A stretch of 64,000 bases of DNA, from NCBI RefSeq assembly GCF_000407165.1, contig NZ_KE136479.1, forward strand, positions 507,464 through 571,463. Reading direction: 5' to 3'. The translations under genes were made by a program, and so were the position numbers. The stretch is from Enterococcus haemoperoxidus ATCC BAA-382 (GTDB lineage: Bacteria; Bacillota; Bacilli; Lactobacillales; Enterococcaceae). Positions 33,840 to 43,797 of the stretch are shown piece by piece. Within the stretch, counting starts at the first letter, position 1; every line of letters starts with the position of its first letter. Under the pieces are notes generated by a model. The model saw only the letters and a program-made list of their open reading frames with translations, made no database searches and had not been told where the DNA came from.

Positions 33840-35921
33840 ATGGCAAACAAACAACTAATTATTGCTGAAAAACCTAGTGTTGCCAAAGATTTAAGTAAAG
33901 TACTAGGCGCAAATCAAAAAAATAAAAGTTATTATGAAGGACCTAATGTGATTGTGACTTGGGCATTAGGACACCTGTTAGGCTTAAAAATGCCAGAAGA
34001 TATCAACAAAGAATGGCAATCTTGGCAAATGGAAACTTTACCAATGGTGCCAAAAAATATAGGAATCAAACCATTACCAAAAACTGGCCATCAATTAAAA
34101 GCAATCAAACAATTAGCGAATAGAAAAGATGTTACAGAAGCGGTTATTGCAACAGATGCAGGACGTGAAGGAGAACTCGTCGCACGTTGGATCTTAGAGT
34201 ATGTTCATTTTAATAAACCAGTCAAACGTTTATGGATCTCTTCTCAAACAGACAAAGCAATCAAAGATGGTTTTAAAAAATTAAGACCAGCTAAAGAATA
34301 TGATAATCTGTACTATTCTGCTTTGGCTCGGGCAAAAGCTGACTGGTTAGTTGGATTGAACGTGACTAGAGCATTAACAGTGAAATACCAAGATAGCTTA
34401 TCGGCAGGACGTGTACAAACACCGACATTATCTTTAGTTCGTCAACAAGAAAAGAAAATCGAAAGCTTTAGACCACAAGCTTATTTTTCAGTGGATTTGC
34501 AAGTCCAAAAAGAAAAAGCTAAACTGGTTCAAAGTAACCCATACGCATTTAAAGAGCGAAACGATGTAGAAGCCTTTGTAAAAAAATTAAGTGAAGGCAA
34601 AGGAAAAGTAACGGATATTCAAGAAAAGAGTAAATCAGAACAAGCACCACTCCCTTATGATTTAACTGAAATCCAAAGAGAAGCCAATCAACGTTACCAA
34701 TTTTCAGCGAAGAAAACATTATCGCTCGTTCAAAGTCTCTACGAATTCCACAAAATTGTGACCTATCCAAGAACGGATAGCAAATATTTAACCACAGATA
34801 TGAGAGCAACGATGAAAGAGCGTCTGCAAGCAGTAAGTGATTTTGCACCAGAAGTCAAAACCTATATCAAAGACGGCGGACAAGTCAAACTGACTAAAGT
34901 CTTCCAAAATGAGAAGGTGACAGATCACCATGCGTTGATCCCAACAGAACAACGCCCACGTTATGAAAAATTAAGTGGCGATGAACAAAAAATCTATAAT
35001 ATGATTGTCACGCGTTTCTTAGGAATGTTTGCTGAATCCCATCGTACAAAACAAACAAAAGTAACCGTAAGCTTTGGCAAAGAACAATTTATCTTCCGTC
35101 AAAGTAAAGTTGAAGTTGCTGGTTGGAAACAAGAAAAAGAAGAGGTTGTTCCATCTGTTGACTGGACATTAGGAATGGTGATTCCACCAAATTTCACTAT
35201 CAATAAAGAACTAACTGCACCACCAAAACCATTGACTGAAGGAACTCTTTTAGGGTTGATGGAAAAACACAGCTTGGGAACTCCAGCTACACGAGCTGAA
35301 ATCATTGAAAAACTGATTAAATCAGAATTAATGGAGCGCAATACCAACGGTTTAAATGTGTCACCAAAAGGTAAGCAACTACTTGAACTAGTCAACCCAT
35401 CATTAGTAACCCCAGAGCTAACAGAAAAATGGGAAAAAACATTAGAAGCTATCGCTAAAGGAAAACAAAGCAGTACGGTTTTCTTAAAAGAAATCGAGCA
35501 AGACACTAAAAAGCTTGTCAATGAGATTAAACAAAGCGAAAGCAAATACCAAGATTTTTCTATCACGCAAAAGAAATGTCCAGATTGTGGTTCAAACTTA
35601 CGTGAGAAAAATACGAAAGACGGTAAAATCTATGTTTGTTCTAATAAAGATTGTAACTATCGCCGTAGAAAAGATCCAAAAGTTTCGAATCACCGTTGCT
35701 CACAGTGTCACCGAAAAATGGAAATCATCGATGGAAAAAATGGTTCATATTTCAAATGTAAATACTGCTCAATTACTGAAAAAATGCAAGACAAAAAAGA
35801 ACGCAACAAGAAGCTTACAAAACATGAAGAACGTAAGTTGATGAAGAAATATTCACAAAAAGAAGAACCAGAAGAAAGTGCATTGGCACAAGCATTGAAA
35901 GCGGCAATGAAGCAAGATTGA
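33840..35921 (+). CDS. topB: DNA topoisomerase III
   Basis: The ATG at 33840 (AAGGTGA nine bases upstream) gives 693 residues; a GTG at 33831 is too close to that site. The TOPRIM domain begins QLIIAEKPSVAKDL and has the acidic TDAGREGE. The active-site Tyr is in VTYPRTDSKYL. A C-terminal pair of zinc ribbons (CPDCGSN, CSNKDCNYRRR, CSQCHRK, CKYC) follows. It relaxes negative supercoils and decatenates replication intermediates. The gene stands alone with a terminator. Confidence 0.95.
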   Translation: MANKQLIIAEKPSVAKDLSKVLGANQKNKSYYEGPNVIVTWALGHLLGLKMPEDINKEWQSWQMETLPMVPKNIGIKPLPKTGHQLKAIKQLANRKDVTEAVIATDAGREGELVARWILEYVHFNKPVKRLWISSQTDKAIKDGFKKLRPAKEYDNLYYSALARAKADWLVGLNVTRALTVKYQDSLSAGRVQTPTLSLVRQQEKKIESFRPQAYFSVDLQVQKEKAKLVQSNPYAFKERNDVEAFVKKLSEGKGKVTDIQEKSKSEQAPLPYDLTEIQREANQRYQFSAKKTLSLVQSLYEFHKIVTYPRTDSKYLTTDMRATMKERLQAVSDFAPEVKTYIKDGGQVKLTKVFQNEKVTDHHALIPTEQRPRYEKLSGDEQKIYNMIVTRFLGMFAESHRTKQTKVTVSFGKEQFIFRQSKVEVAGWKQEKEEVVPSVDWTLGMVIPPNFTINKELTAPPKPLTEGTLLGLMEKHSLGTPATRAEIIEKLIKSELMERNTNGLNVSPKGKQLLELVNPSLVTPELTEKWEKTLEAIAKGKQSSTVFLKEIEQDTKKLVNEIKQSESKYQDFSITQKKCPDCGSNLREKNTKDGKIYVCSNKDCNYRRRKDPKVSNHRCSQCHRKMEIIDGKNGSYFKCKYCSITEKMQDKKERNKKLTKHEERKLMKKYSQKEEPEESALAQALKAAMKQD

Positions 35922-35931
35922 TTTTCAATTT

Positions 35932-35973
35932 GAAAACACTAGTCATCAATAAATTTGGTGATTGGTGTTTTTA
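35932..35973 (+). terminator. Intrinsic terminator after topB
   Basis: AAAACAC and TCATCA pair with TGATGA-like and GTGTTTT blocks around ATAAATT; T's follow. Confidence 0.7.
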
Positions 35974-36052
35974 ATTTAGTAGCAATCATGAAACCGTTTG
36001 AGTTCATGTTATAATTTAGAAAAAATACTAATCAGAGAAGAGTGAAAAGATC

Positions 36053-36529
36053 ATGGTTATTAATACTGAACAAGAAAAACGAGATACTAAATTCATGAAG
36101 CAAGTACTAGAACTTGCCAAAGAAGCGGCAAAACATGGAAATGAACCATTTGGTGCATTACTCGTAAAAGACAATAAAGTTGTTTTGACTGGCGAAAATC
36201 AAATTCACACTAAAAGTGATCCAACATATCATGCAGAATTAGGCATTATTCGCGATTTTTGTTCAAGCCAAAAGATAACAGATTTATCTGAGTACACACT
36301 TTATACAAGTTGCGAACCATGTTGTATGTGTGCAGGAGCGATGGTTTGGAGCTGTTTAGGAAGGATGGTCTATAGTTTAGCACACGATGAATTAGCTGAG
36401 ATTGCAGGATTTAATATTATGATCGGCAGCGAAGAGATTTTTTCAAAAAGCCCAAATAGACCAGAAGTTGTTACAGGTGTGTTAAAAGAAGAGGCAGTGC
36501 CGGTTTATGTCGATTATTTTCAAAAATAA
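36053..36529 (+). CDS. Nucleoside/nucleobase deaminase (CDA fold)
   Basis: The 158-residue protein has the zinc site of the cytidine deaminase superfamily: HAELG (zinc His and catalytic Glu) and CEPCCMCAGAM (PCxxC). It is closer to the guanine/adenosine deaminase group (TadA, GuaD) than to cytidine deaminase, but a substrate cannot be assigned. It overlaps by one base the reading frame that holds the next gene, so the two are probably cotranscribed. A GAGAAGAG site precedes the ATG. Confidence 0.87.
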   Translation: MVINTEQEKRDTKFMKQVLELAKEAAKHGNEPFGALLVKDNKVVLTGENQIHTKSDPTYHAELGIIRDFCSSQKITDLSEYTLYTSCEPCCMCAGAMVWSCLGRMVYSLAHDELAEIAGFNIMIGSEEIFSKSPNRPEVVTGVLKEEAVPVYVDYFQK

Positions 36530-36555
36530 TGATAAGAAGAGGAAGGAACATAAAC

Positions 36556-36855
36556 ATGAGAAAAAATGAATATCTAACCCTAGTTGCGATGGAAGAGTGT
36601 GCAGAAATCCAGCAAGCATTGTCAAAGGCAATCAGATTCGGTTTTGACGATCATCATCCATCCAGAGCAGATGAAACCAATGAAGAACAAATGTTGACAG
36701 AATTCTATCAATTGACTGCGATGATCGAAGAAATGCAGAATAAGGGAATTATTGCAGACTTTCCTCAGGAAAAAATAAAGAAAGTGAAGCAAGATAAGAT
36801 TGAAAAAGTTTATAAATATCTGGATTATTCTGAGAAAAAAGGGTTGTTAGAATAA
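36556..36855 (+). CDS. MazG-like nucleotide pyrophosphohydrolase domain protein
   Basis: The ATG at 36556 is preceded by GAGGAAGGAA and is preferred to a start 27 bp upstream. The 99-residue helical protein has EECAEIQQALSKA, followed by DETNEEQMLTEFYQL, which fits the ExxE...ExxD-type metal site of all-alpha NTP pyrophosphatases. Such enzymes clear noncanonical NTPs. Cotranscription with a deaminase gene suggests nucleotide salvage or housecleaning. Confidence 0.72.
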   Translation: MRKNEYLTLVAMEECAEIQQALSKAIRFGFDDHHPSRADETNEEQMLTEFYQLTAMIEEMQNKGIIADFPQEKIKKVKQDKIEKVYKYLDYSEKKGLLE

Positions 36856-36938
36856 AGGATAAATTTTAACTCAATAATAGTAGGAATGAAACAAAAAAAC
36901 AGTTTTACTGTAATAATAGTTGCATTGGAGTGTTGTTG

Positions 36939-37376
36939 GTGGAAAAGAAAGTATGGATTGGTTTATTGTTGATTCTTATTATTGTCTATAGTATGTCCAT
37001 AAGTGGTAAAAAAGGATCAATTGAAAATGCTGTTATGACAGTTGAGAAGTCTGAAAAATTTAAAACTACTGAAATTGAAACGGCGATTGCTCGTGTGGAG
37101 AAGGAGTTTAAAGGATTTACTAACTGTGAGATGACCAAACTCTATTATGATGAAGAAAAATCGAATATAGAAATCAACCATTACTTAATAGAGAATAAAA
37201 ATGTAAAAAATGCAGACAAAAAAGATTTCATTGTTTTGTATTCTGATTTTGATGTTGGAGAAGAAAATGATCAAAATTCTGGTTTTATGCCAGGCTCTCA
37301 TCACAAAGATTGGATGTGGTTATTAAAAAGAGATGAATTTTGGAAGTCCTGGGAAGTCGTATCTTTCGGAGTTTAA
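36939..37376 (+). CDS. Membrane-anchored or secreted hypothetical protein
   Basis: The likely start is GTG 36939, eight bases after TTGGAG. The 145-residue product has a single N-terminal hydrophobic helix (about 4-20) and then a charged soluble domain with ETAIARVEKEFKGF, then SHHKDWMWLLKRDEFWKSWE and a VVSFGV end. Similar short exported proteins occur in Lactobacillales; the family name is not known to me. It could be a lipid-independent membrane anchor protein. No function is assigned. Confidence 0.65.
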   Translation: MEKKVWIGLLLILIIVYSMSISGKKGSIENAVMTVEKSEKFKTTEIETAIARVEKEFKGFTNCEMTKLYYDEEKSNIEINHYLIENKNVKNADKKDFIVLYSDFDVGEENDQNSGFMPGSHHKDWMWLLKRDEFWKSWEVVSFGV

Positions 37377-37783
37377 GCTAGTACTCATTTGATACATAAT
37401 ACTAATATGTGCGATAACGTATATATTTTTAATACAGTCCTAAACTAAAATTTTAAATTTAAGAAAAAACACTTTACTCAATGTGTTTTTCCATATTTCA
37501 TCCACTAAACCCACATTTCTTATTTTTCCATCAGAATAAAGGAATATTTTAATGAAAAAAGGGCAGAAACATTTGTAATTTACAATAAAAGGAGTATACT
37601 CTAAATTGGAATCATTCTAAATTTATTAAAAAGAGTTTCCACACACATATTGTCTTTAGGTTTATTTTATTCTAGGTTTTGATTCATTTTGACAGCGCCA
37701 ACCAACTGTGCAAATGAATAATTATTTTGAATGAAATCAGCTTATTCTTTTTGTGGAGACAGTAAAAACAAGGGGGATTATTG
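37377..37783 (+). promoter_or_regulatory. cydABCD control region
   Basis: This 407-bp gap holds a weak terminator (AAAAACAC/GTGTTTTT, 37464-37490) and a likely promoter: TTGTAA (37573-37578), 16 bp, TATACT (37595-37600). TTGTAA-T-TTACAA (37573-37585) is a perfect inverted repeat over the -35. TTGGAAT-C-ATTCTAA (37606-37620), a 7-1-7 near-palindrome of the Fur/PerR kind, lies at the start site. About 165 nt of AT-rich leader follow, with no gene. Confidence 0.6.
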
Positions 37784-39202
37784 ATGTTTGATATTGTAAC
37801 ATTAGCAAGATTCCAATTTGCAATGACGACAGTCTTTCATTACTTCTTCGTACCGTTTTCAATAGGATTAGCACTTGTAGTCGCAGTCATGGAAACGATG
37901 TATGTCGTGAAAAAAGATGAACGTTATCGCAAAATGGCGAAGTTTTGGGGCAACATTTTTCTATTAAGTTTTGCAGTCGGAGTCGTAACAGGAATTATTC
38001 AAGAGTTCCAGTTCGGGATGAACTGGTCAGATTATTCACGCTTTGTTGGAGATATTTTTGGTGCTCCACTTGCGATTGAAGCGTTACTTGCATTCTTTTT
38101 AGAATCAACGTTCTTAGGTTTATGGATTTTTACTTGGGATAAAGTAAGTCCTAAATTACATTTAACATTTATTTGGTTGGTTGTATTTGGTTCAATGATG
38201 TCAGCTTTCTGGATCTTAGCGGCAAATAGTTTTATGCAACATCCAGTTGGTTATACATTAAACAATGGTCGTGCAGAGTTAATTGATTTTGGGGCCGTAA
38301 TTGGGAATCCAAAAGTTTGGTATGAGTTTACCCACGTGCTATCCGGTGCGATTGTAATGGGCGGAATGATTGTTGCAGGTCTTGCAGCGTTCCAAATTTT
38401 GAAAAAACGTGATATGAATTTCCACAAAACGTCTATGCGTATTGGTTTATGGATTGCTTTATTTGGATCATTATCTGTTTTATTCACAGGTGACTTACAA
38501 ATGAAAGCTTTAATCAATGATCAACCAATGAAATTTGCAGCAATGGAAGGCGATTATGAAGATTCTGGTGATCCGGCCGCTTGGACATTGATTGCGTGGG
38601 CAGACGAAGCCCAACATAAACAAGTATTTGGGATTCAAATTCCTTATATGCTAAGTATTCTTTCTTATAACAGTTTATCTGGATCCGTTGATGGAATGGA
38701 CACAGTGAATGAACGTTTGAAAGAACAATATGGTGACGATAAGAACTATTATCCACCAGTAAACACATTATTTTGGAGCTTTAGAGTCATGGCTGGATTT
38801 GGCGCATTGATGCTTCTAGTTTCAGCGTTAGGTTTATTCTTTAGTCGTAAGAAAAAACCATCACTTTATGAAAAACGCTGGATGGTTTGGATCGTGGCAT
38901 TATGTACGTTTGCACCATTCTTGGCCAATACAACAGGTTGGTTGATCACTGAACTTGGTCGTTATCCTTGGACTGTTTATGGTCTATTTACGATTGAAGA
39001 TAGTGTCTCACCAAACGTATCAGTGGCTTCATTATTAACATCAAACATTATTTACTTTATTCTTTTTGCAGGTCTAGGCTCAGTAATGGTTTACTTGATT
39101 ACTGTAGAACTTAAAAAAGGCCCAGATTATGAAGAAAAGAAATTAGCAGAGGCGAACTCTACTGATGTAGATCCATTTGATAAGGAGGTCTTTGGCGAAT
39201 GA
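37784..39202 (+). CDS. cydA: Cytochrome bd quinol oxidase subunit I
   Basis: The ATG at 37784 follows AGGGGG; a TTG one codon upstream is unlikely. The 472-residue protein has about nine membrane helices, with the heme-ligand His in TVFHYFFVPFSIG and the later WKNS-like and Q-loop regions of CydA. The Q-loop is short, as in other Firmicutes. With CydB it oxidises menaquinol and reduces oxygen to water. The operon continues with cydB, which overlaps the stop. Heme must come from outside, as no heme synthesis genes are seen. Confidence 0.96.
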   Translation: MFDIVTLARFQFAMTTVFHYFFVPFSIGLALVVAVMETMYVVKKDERYRKMAKFWGNIFLLSFAVGVVTGIIQEFQFGMNWSDYSRFVGDIFGAPLAIEALLAFFLESTFLGLWIFTWDKVSPKLHLTFIWLVVFGSMMSAFWILAANSFMQHPVGYTLNNGRAELIDFGAVIGNPKVWYEFTHVLSGAIVMGGMIVAGLAAFQILKKRDMNFHKTSMRIGLWIALFGSLSVLFTGDLQMKALINDQPMKFAAMEGDYEDSGDPAAWTLIAWADEAQHKQVFGIQIPYMLSILSYNSLSGSVDGMDTVNERLKEQYGDDKNYYPPVNTLFWSFRVMAGFGALMLLVSALGLFFSRKKKPSLYEKRWMVWIVALCTFAPFLANTTGWLITELGRYPWTVYGLFTIEDSVSPNVSVASLLTSNIIYFILFAGLGSVMVYLITVELKKGPDYEEKKLAEANSTDVDPFDKEVFGE

Positions 39203-40224
39203 GTACGTTGCAATTACTTTGGTTTGTACTAATTGGTATTTTATTCTCAGGCTTCTTCTTCTTAGAAGGTTTTGACTTTGGCGTGGGTATGTCGGTTCAA
39301 ACGTTAGCGCACGATGAAGAAGAAAAAGAACAAATCATCCAAACGATTGGACCGGTTTGGGATGGTAATGAAGTATGGCTATTAACAGCAGGTGGAGCAA
39401 TGTTTGCATCTTTTCCATACTGGTATGCTTCATTGTTTAGCGGATTTTACTTGATTTTATTTATTATTTTAGTTGGTTTGATCATTCGTGGTGTTTCATT
39501 TGAATTCCGTCACCGTATGCCAGACGGCAAACGTCGTAGAATGTGGAACTGGACATTATCGATCGGTAGTTTTATTGTTCCATTTTTCTTTGGGGTTTTA
39601 TTCATTGATTTAGTTCAAGGAATGCCGCTTGATGTTGATGGGAATATGATGGCTTCATTTACAGATTATATTAATGTATTTTCTGTTGTAGGTGGTGTTG
39701 CGTTGTCATTATTATGCTACTTGCATGGATTGAACTACATTGCACTGAAAACAGAAGGTCCTGTCAGAGAACGTGCGCGTAATTATGCGTCATTCTTCTA
39801 TTGGATTTTATATGTTGGCTTAGTTGTATTTGCTGCATTGTTGTACTTTAAAACAGATTTCTTTGATAATAACTTCTTAGTAACGTTATTATTAGTATTA
39901 GGAATCGTAGTATTGACAGTGGTTGCTAATGTAAGTGTCTTTAAGAAAAAAGAAATGGTGGCTTTTCTTGCTAGCGGCTTAACATTGATTCTTTTAGTTG
40001 CTTTATTATTTAGTGGTCTATTCCCACGTGTCATGATTGGTAGTGAGGGTTACTATGACATCTTGATCAAAGATGCTTCAAGTTCTCCTTATACATTGAA
40101 AACAATGACATGGTTATCATTAACGATTTTACCATTTGTATTAGCATATACAGGTTGGTCTTATTATGTCTTTAGAAAACGTATCAAACATCCAGCGATT
40201 GCTGCTGTGGGGTATGAAGGATGA
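39199..40224 (+). CDS. cydB: Cytochrome bd quinol oxidase subunit II
   Basis: The 341-residue membrane protein begins LLWFVLIGILFSGFFFLEGFDFGVGM in part, a hallmark of CydB. The ATG overlaps the cydA stop by 4 bp, and its own stop overlaps the next gene by 4 bp. It is the structural partner of CydA and carries about eight or nine helices. Confidence 0.96.
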   Translation: MSTLQLLWFVLIGILFSGFFFLEGFDFGVGMSVQTLAHDEEEKEQIIQTIGPVWDGNEVWLLTAGGAMFASFPYWYASLFSGFYLILFIILVGLIIRGVSFEFRHRMPDGKRRRMWNWTLSIGSFIVPFFFGVLFIDLVQGMPLDVDGNMMASFTDYINVFSVVGGVALSLLCYLHGLNYIALKTEGPVRERARNYASFFYWILYVGLVVFAALLYFKTDFFDNNFLVTLLLVLGIVVLTVVANVSVFKKKEMVAFLASGLTLILLVALLFSGLFPRVMIGSEGYYDILIKDASSSPYTLKTMTWLSLTILPFVLAYTGWSYYVFRKRIKHPAIAAVGYEG

Positions 40225-41951
40225 TCGATAAAGCCATCTTAAAAATGCCGAAAATCAAAAATATCATGATCTTGCTTGCAGGTTTTTCTTTCCTGCAAGC
40301 AGTATTTATTATAGGACAAGCATTTTATTTATCTAAAGCCGTTGTTGGGTTATGGGAAGGTGGTCAGTTACGTGACCAGCTGTTGAATATTTTGGTGTTC
40401 TTTTTGTTTTATACTGGCAGACATGTAGTGACCTACCTTCGTGAGAAAATGTTGGACACCTTTAGTTATGATCGTTCTCGTGAATTAAGAGAAGCCTTGT
40501 TGCAAAAAGTTTTCCGTTTAGGTCCAACAGTGGTTCAAAAAAATGGTACGGGAAATATGATTACAATGGCGCTAGAAGGAATCAGTCAGGCAGAAAATTA
40601 TCTGCATTTGATCTTGATGAAAATCATGAATATGATGATCATTCCGTGGATTATTTTGATTTTTGTGTTTACCTTAGATGTTCGTTCAGGTGTCGTTTTA
40701 TTGGTTGTATTTCCTATGATTATTATTTTTATGATTATTCTTGGGTATGCGGCTCAAAGTAAAGCCGATAAACAATACAAAGCCTTTCAGATTTTATCTA
40801 ATCACTTTATTGATTCATTAAGAGGATTAGATACGTTGAAGTTATTTGGCTTAAGTAAAAAATATGCAGGTAGTATTTATAATACCAGTGAACGATTTAG
40901 AGAAGCGACAATGAGTACATTGAAAATCGCAATTTTATCAACATTTGCTTTGGACTTTTTTACCACTTTATCCGTAGCTGTTGTGGCAGTGTTTCTAGGA
41001 TTAAGCTTATTGGAAGGTGGAATTTTATTATTTCCAGCTTTGACGACGTTGATTTTAGCACCTGAGTTTTTCTTACCCGTTCGTGATTTTGCTAGTGACT
41101 ATCATGCGACATTGGATGGAAAAAATTCATTCCAGGCAATTCAAGCTGTATTGGATTTACCGGAAATGACTGAAACAGATCGTCTTACTTTAGAGGATTG
41201 GACAGCGTTAAGTGAATTGTCAGCTGAACAATTGACGTTCCAATATGAAGAAGCCACACAGCCTGCTTTAAAAGGCTTGGATTTCACAGCAAAAGGGTAT
41301 CAAAAAATTGGGGTCATCGGTGCTAGCGGTTCTGGAAAATCAACCTTGATCAATGTGCTGAGTGGATTTTTAGCACCTGATGCTGAAACGACAAAAATCG
41401 AAGTCGATGGACAATCGATCCCACATTTTCTGCAAAAAGATTGGCAAAAGCAAGTACTTTATATTCCGCAGTCGCCTTATATTTTCCAAGATACATTAGC
41501 GAACAATGTTCGTTTTTACACGCCTGAAGCGACAGATGAGCAAATAATAGCTGCTGTTCAGTTGGTAGGATTAGAAACGCTTGTAGCAGAGCTTACAGAC
41601 GGTTTAAACACGGTGATTGGGGAAAGCGGGAGAATGTTAAGCGGCGGTCAAGCACAGCGTGTAGCGCTTGCTAGAGCCTTTCTAGACAAAACGCGCCGAA
41701 TTCTATTATTTGATGAACCAACTGCTCACTTAGATATCGAAACAGAAGTGGAGTTAAAAGAAAGAATGCTACCGTTGATGGAAGATCATCTTGTCTTTTT
41801 TGCTACTCATCGATTACACTGGATGGCAGAAATGGATTATATTTTAGTGATGGATAAAGGGCAACTGGTTGAAGCAGGAACATTAGCTGAATTGACCGAG
41901 AAAAATGGTTACTATGTGAAATTAGTTAATCAAATGAGGGGGACAGAATAA
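40221..41951 (+). CDS. cydD: ABC exporter subunit CydD, cytochrome bd assembly
   Basis: The 576-residue half-transporter has six N-terminal helices and an ATPase domain with Walker A GASGSGKST, signature LSGGQAQR and Walker B RILLFDEPTAHLD. It forms a heterodimer with the next gene product. The pair exports thiols (cysteine, glutathione) and/or binds heme and is needed for cytochrome bd assembly. Overlaps with both neighbours show translational coupling. In some enterococcal annotation it is called CydC. Confidence 0.93.
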   Translation: MIDKAILKMPKIKNIMILLAGFSFLQAVFIIGQAFYLSKAVVGLWEGGQLRDQLLNILVFFLFYTGRHVVTYLREKMLDTFSYDRSRELREALLQKVFRLGPTVVQKNGTGNMITMALEGISQAENYLHLILMKIMNMMIIPWIILIFVFTLDVRSGVVLLVVFPMIIIFMIILGYAAQSKADKQYKAFQILSNHFIDSLRGLDTLKLFGLSKKYAGSIYNTSERFREATMSTLKIAILSTFALDFFTTLSVAVVAVFLGLSLLEGGILLFPALTTLILAPEFFLPVRDFASDYHATLDGKNSFQAIQAVLDLPEMTETDRLTLEDWTALSELSAEQLTFQYEEATQPALKGLDFTAKGYQKIGVIGASGSGKSTLINVLSGFLAPDAETTKIEVDGQSIPHFLQKDWQKQVLYIPQSPYIFQDTLANNVRFYTPEATDEQIIAAVQLVGLETLVAELTDGLNTVIGESGRMLSGGQAQRVALARAFLDKTRRILLFDEPTAHLDIETEVELKERMLPLMEDHLVFFATHRLHWMAEMDYILVMDKGQLVEAGTLAELTEKNGYYVKLVNQMRGTE

Positions 41952-43711
41952 TGGAAAATACCCCAACAAATAAAGAATTATATGAAAAGGATCAATGGGT
42001 CAAACCATTCTTGAAAAAGTATAAAGGTTTATTGTACTTAGCATTGATTTTAGGTTTTTTAACCTTTTTTAGTGCAGGAGCCTTAATGTTTAATTCAGGT
42101 TATTTAATTAGCCGAGCAGCGTCACTGCCAGAAAATATTTTGATGATTTATATTCCAATCGTATTAACGCGTGCCTTTGGAATTAGTCGTCCAGTTTTCC
42201 GATATATTGAGCGTCTAGTTAGTCATAATTGGGTTTTGAAAATGACGTCCGACTTGCGTTTGAAGCTTTATATGGTTTTAGAAAAAGATGCAATTTTCTT
42301 TAAATCAAAATACCAAACAGGGGATATTTTAGGTTTGTTGTCTGAAGATATCAATCACTTGCAGAATTTATATTTGCGTACGATTTTCCCAACAGTGATT
42401 GCTTGGTTATTATATATTTTTATTATTATTGGACTGGGCTTGTTTTCATGGTGGTTTGGCTTGTGCATGTTATTGATGTTAGGTGTAGTGATTTTTCTAT
42501 TGCCCTTGATTTCAGTATTAGTGAATGGCGCCAGACAAGAAAAGCAAAAAGTCTCTAAAAATGAATTATATAAAACACTGACAGATAACATTTTAGGTGT
42601 TTCTGATTGGGTGTTTAGCCAACGGGGACAGGAATTTGTTCATTCTTATGAAAAAGAAGAAGCGAAGTTACGCCAGCTGGATGAACAAATCAAACGCTTT
42701 AATCGTTTTCGTGATTTTGTGTTGCAGGTTGCATTTGGTGTGATCACTGTCGCGATTTTAGCTTGGACCAGTGTTCGTTTTCCTGGTAATCATGGTGGGG
42801 CAGCTAACTGGATCGCTGCATTTACGTTGACGGTATTCCCGTTGATCGATGCTTTTGCACCGCTACCTGATGCGGCACAAGAAACAAATATCTATAAAGA
42901 TTCAATCAAGCGTTTAAATGATTTACCTGAAGTGGAAGAAGTAAAGAGTATGTCAAAAGATCTAACGATCACAGATTCAGAAATTAGAATCAGTAATATG
43001 TCCTTTTCTTATGAGGGAACTTCAAAGCTTGTTTTGGAAGACTTGAATTTGACGATTCACTCAAAAGAAAAATTGGCAATTTTAGGACGTAGCGGTTCTG
43101 GGAAAAGTACTTTAGCAACATTGATTCGTGGTGATTTACAACCTGATAAAGGAACGATCACGTTAAGCGGCATTAAAACTGCTGAGTTTGGCGATCAGAT
43201 CACGAAATCAATCGGTGTGATTCATCAAACACCTTATCTATTCAGAACAACGATTTTAAATAATGTCCGAATCGGACGAGAAGAAGCCTCAGAAGAAGAG
43301 GTTTGGCAAGTGTTGGATAAGGTTGGGTTAAAAGAAATGATCGAGGAATTGCCAGAAGGATTATTAACGATGGTGGATGAAGCTGGTTTGCGTTTTTCTG
43401 GTGGTGAACGTCATCGTTTGGCATTAGCTCGTATTTTACTTCAAGATACGCCGGTGGTATTGCTAGATGAACCAACGACAGGTCTTGATCCAATTACGGA
43501 ACAGCAATTACTAGATACATTCTTTGAGACATTAGCAGATAAAACCATCATTTGGATCACTCATCATTTGCAAGGTGTGCATATGATGGATCGAGTGATT
43601 TTCATTGAAGACGGCCAATTGGAAATGAGCGGTTCGCCGCAAGAACTATTAGCGACGAATCTTCATTATCAACAATTGTATGCAATCGATCGAGGAATGA
43701 ACCAAAATTGA
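41951..43711 (+). CDS. cydC: ABC exporter subunit CydC, cytochrome bd assembly
   Basis: The 586-residue half-transporter starts one base before the end of the previous gene. It has six helices, Walker A GRSGSGKST, signature FSGGERHR (a Phe in place of the usual Leu) and Walker B VVLLDEPTTGLD. It is the partner of CydD in the heterodimer used for cytochrome bd maturation. It is the last gene of the cyd operon and is followed by a terminator. In some enterococcal annotation it is called CydD. Confidence 0.93.
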   Translation: MENTPTNKELYEKDQWVKPFLKKYKGLLYLALILGFLTFFSAGALMFNSGYLISRAASLPENILMIYIPIVLTRAFGISRPVFRYIERLVSHNWVLKMTSDLRLKLYMVLEKDAIFFKSKYQTGDILGLLSEDINHLQNLYLRTIFPTVIAWLLYIFIIIGLGLFSWWFGLCMLLMLGVVIFLLPLISVLVNGARQEKQKVSKNELYKTLTDNILGVSDWVFSQRGQEFVHSYEKEEAKLRQLDEQIKRFNRFRDFVLQVAFGVITVAILAWTSVRFPGNHGGAANWIAAFTLTVFPLIDAFAPLPDAAQETNIYKDSIKRLNDLPEVEEVKSMSKDLTITDSEIRISNMSFSYEGTSKLVLEDLNLTIHSKEKLAILGRSGSGKSTLATLIRGDLQPDKGTITLSGIKTAEFGDQITKSIGVIHQTPYLFRTTILNNVRIGREEASEEEVWQVLDKVGLKEMIEELPEGLLTMVDEAGLRFSGGERHRLALARILLQDTPVVLLDEPTTGLDPITEQQLLDTFFETLADKTIIWITHHLQGVHMMDRVIFIEDGQLEMSGSPQELLATNLHYQQLYAIDRGMNQN

Positions 43712-43740
43712 TTGGTTAACGAAAGCATTTTAAAATAAAA

Positions 43741-43780
43741 AAGTTGAGGCAAAACTCTATGAGCTTTGCCTCAAGCTTTT
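43741..43780. terminator. Bidirectional terminator after cydC
   Basis: GTTGAGGCAAA pairs with TTTGCCTCAAG around a short loop, and T's follow. Confidence 0.82.
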
Positions 43781-43797
43781 AAAAGCTGAGTAATGGA

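Noticed and set aside
35099-35566. 155-codon minus-strand frame within topB
   Set aside because: It is antisense to conserved topoisomerase sequence and has no ribosome site.
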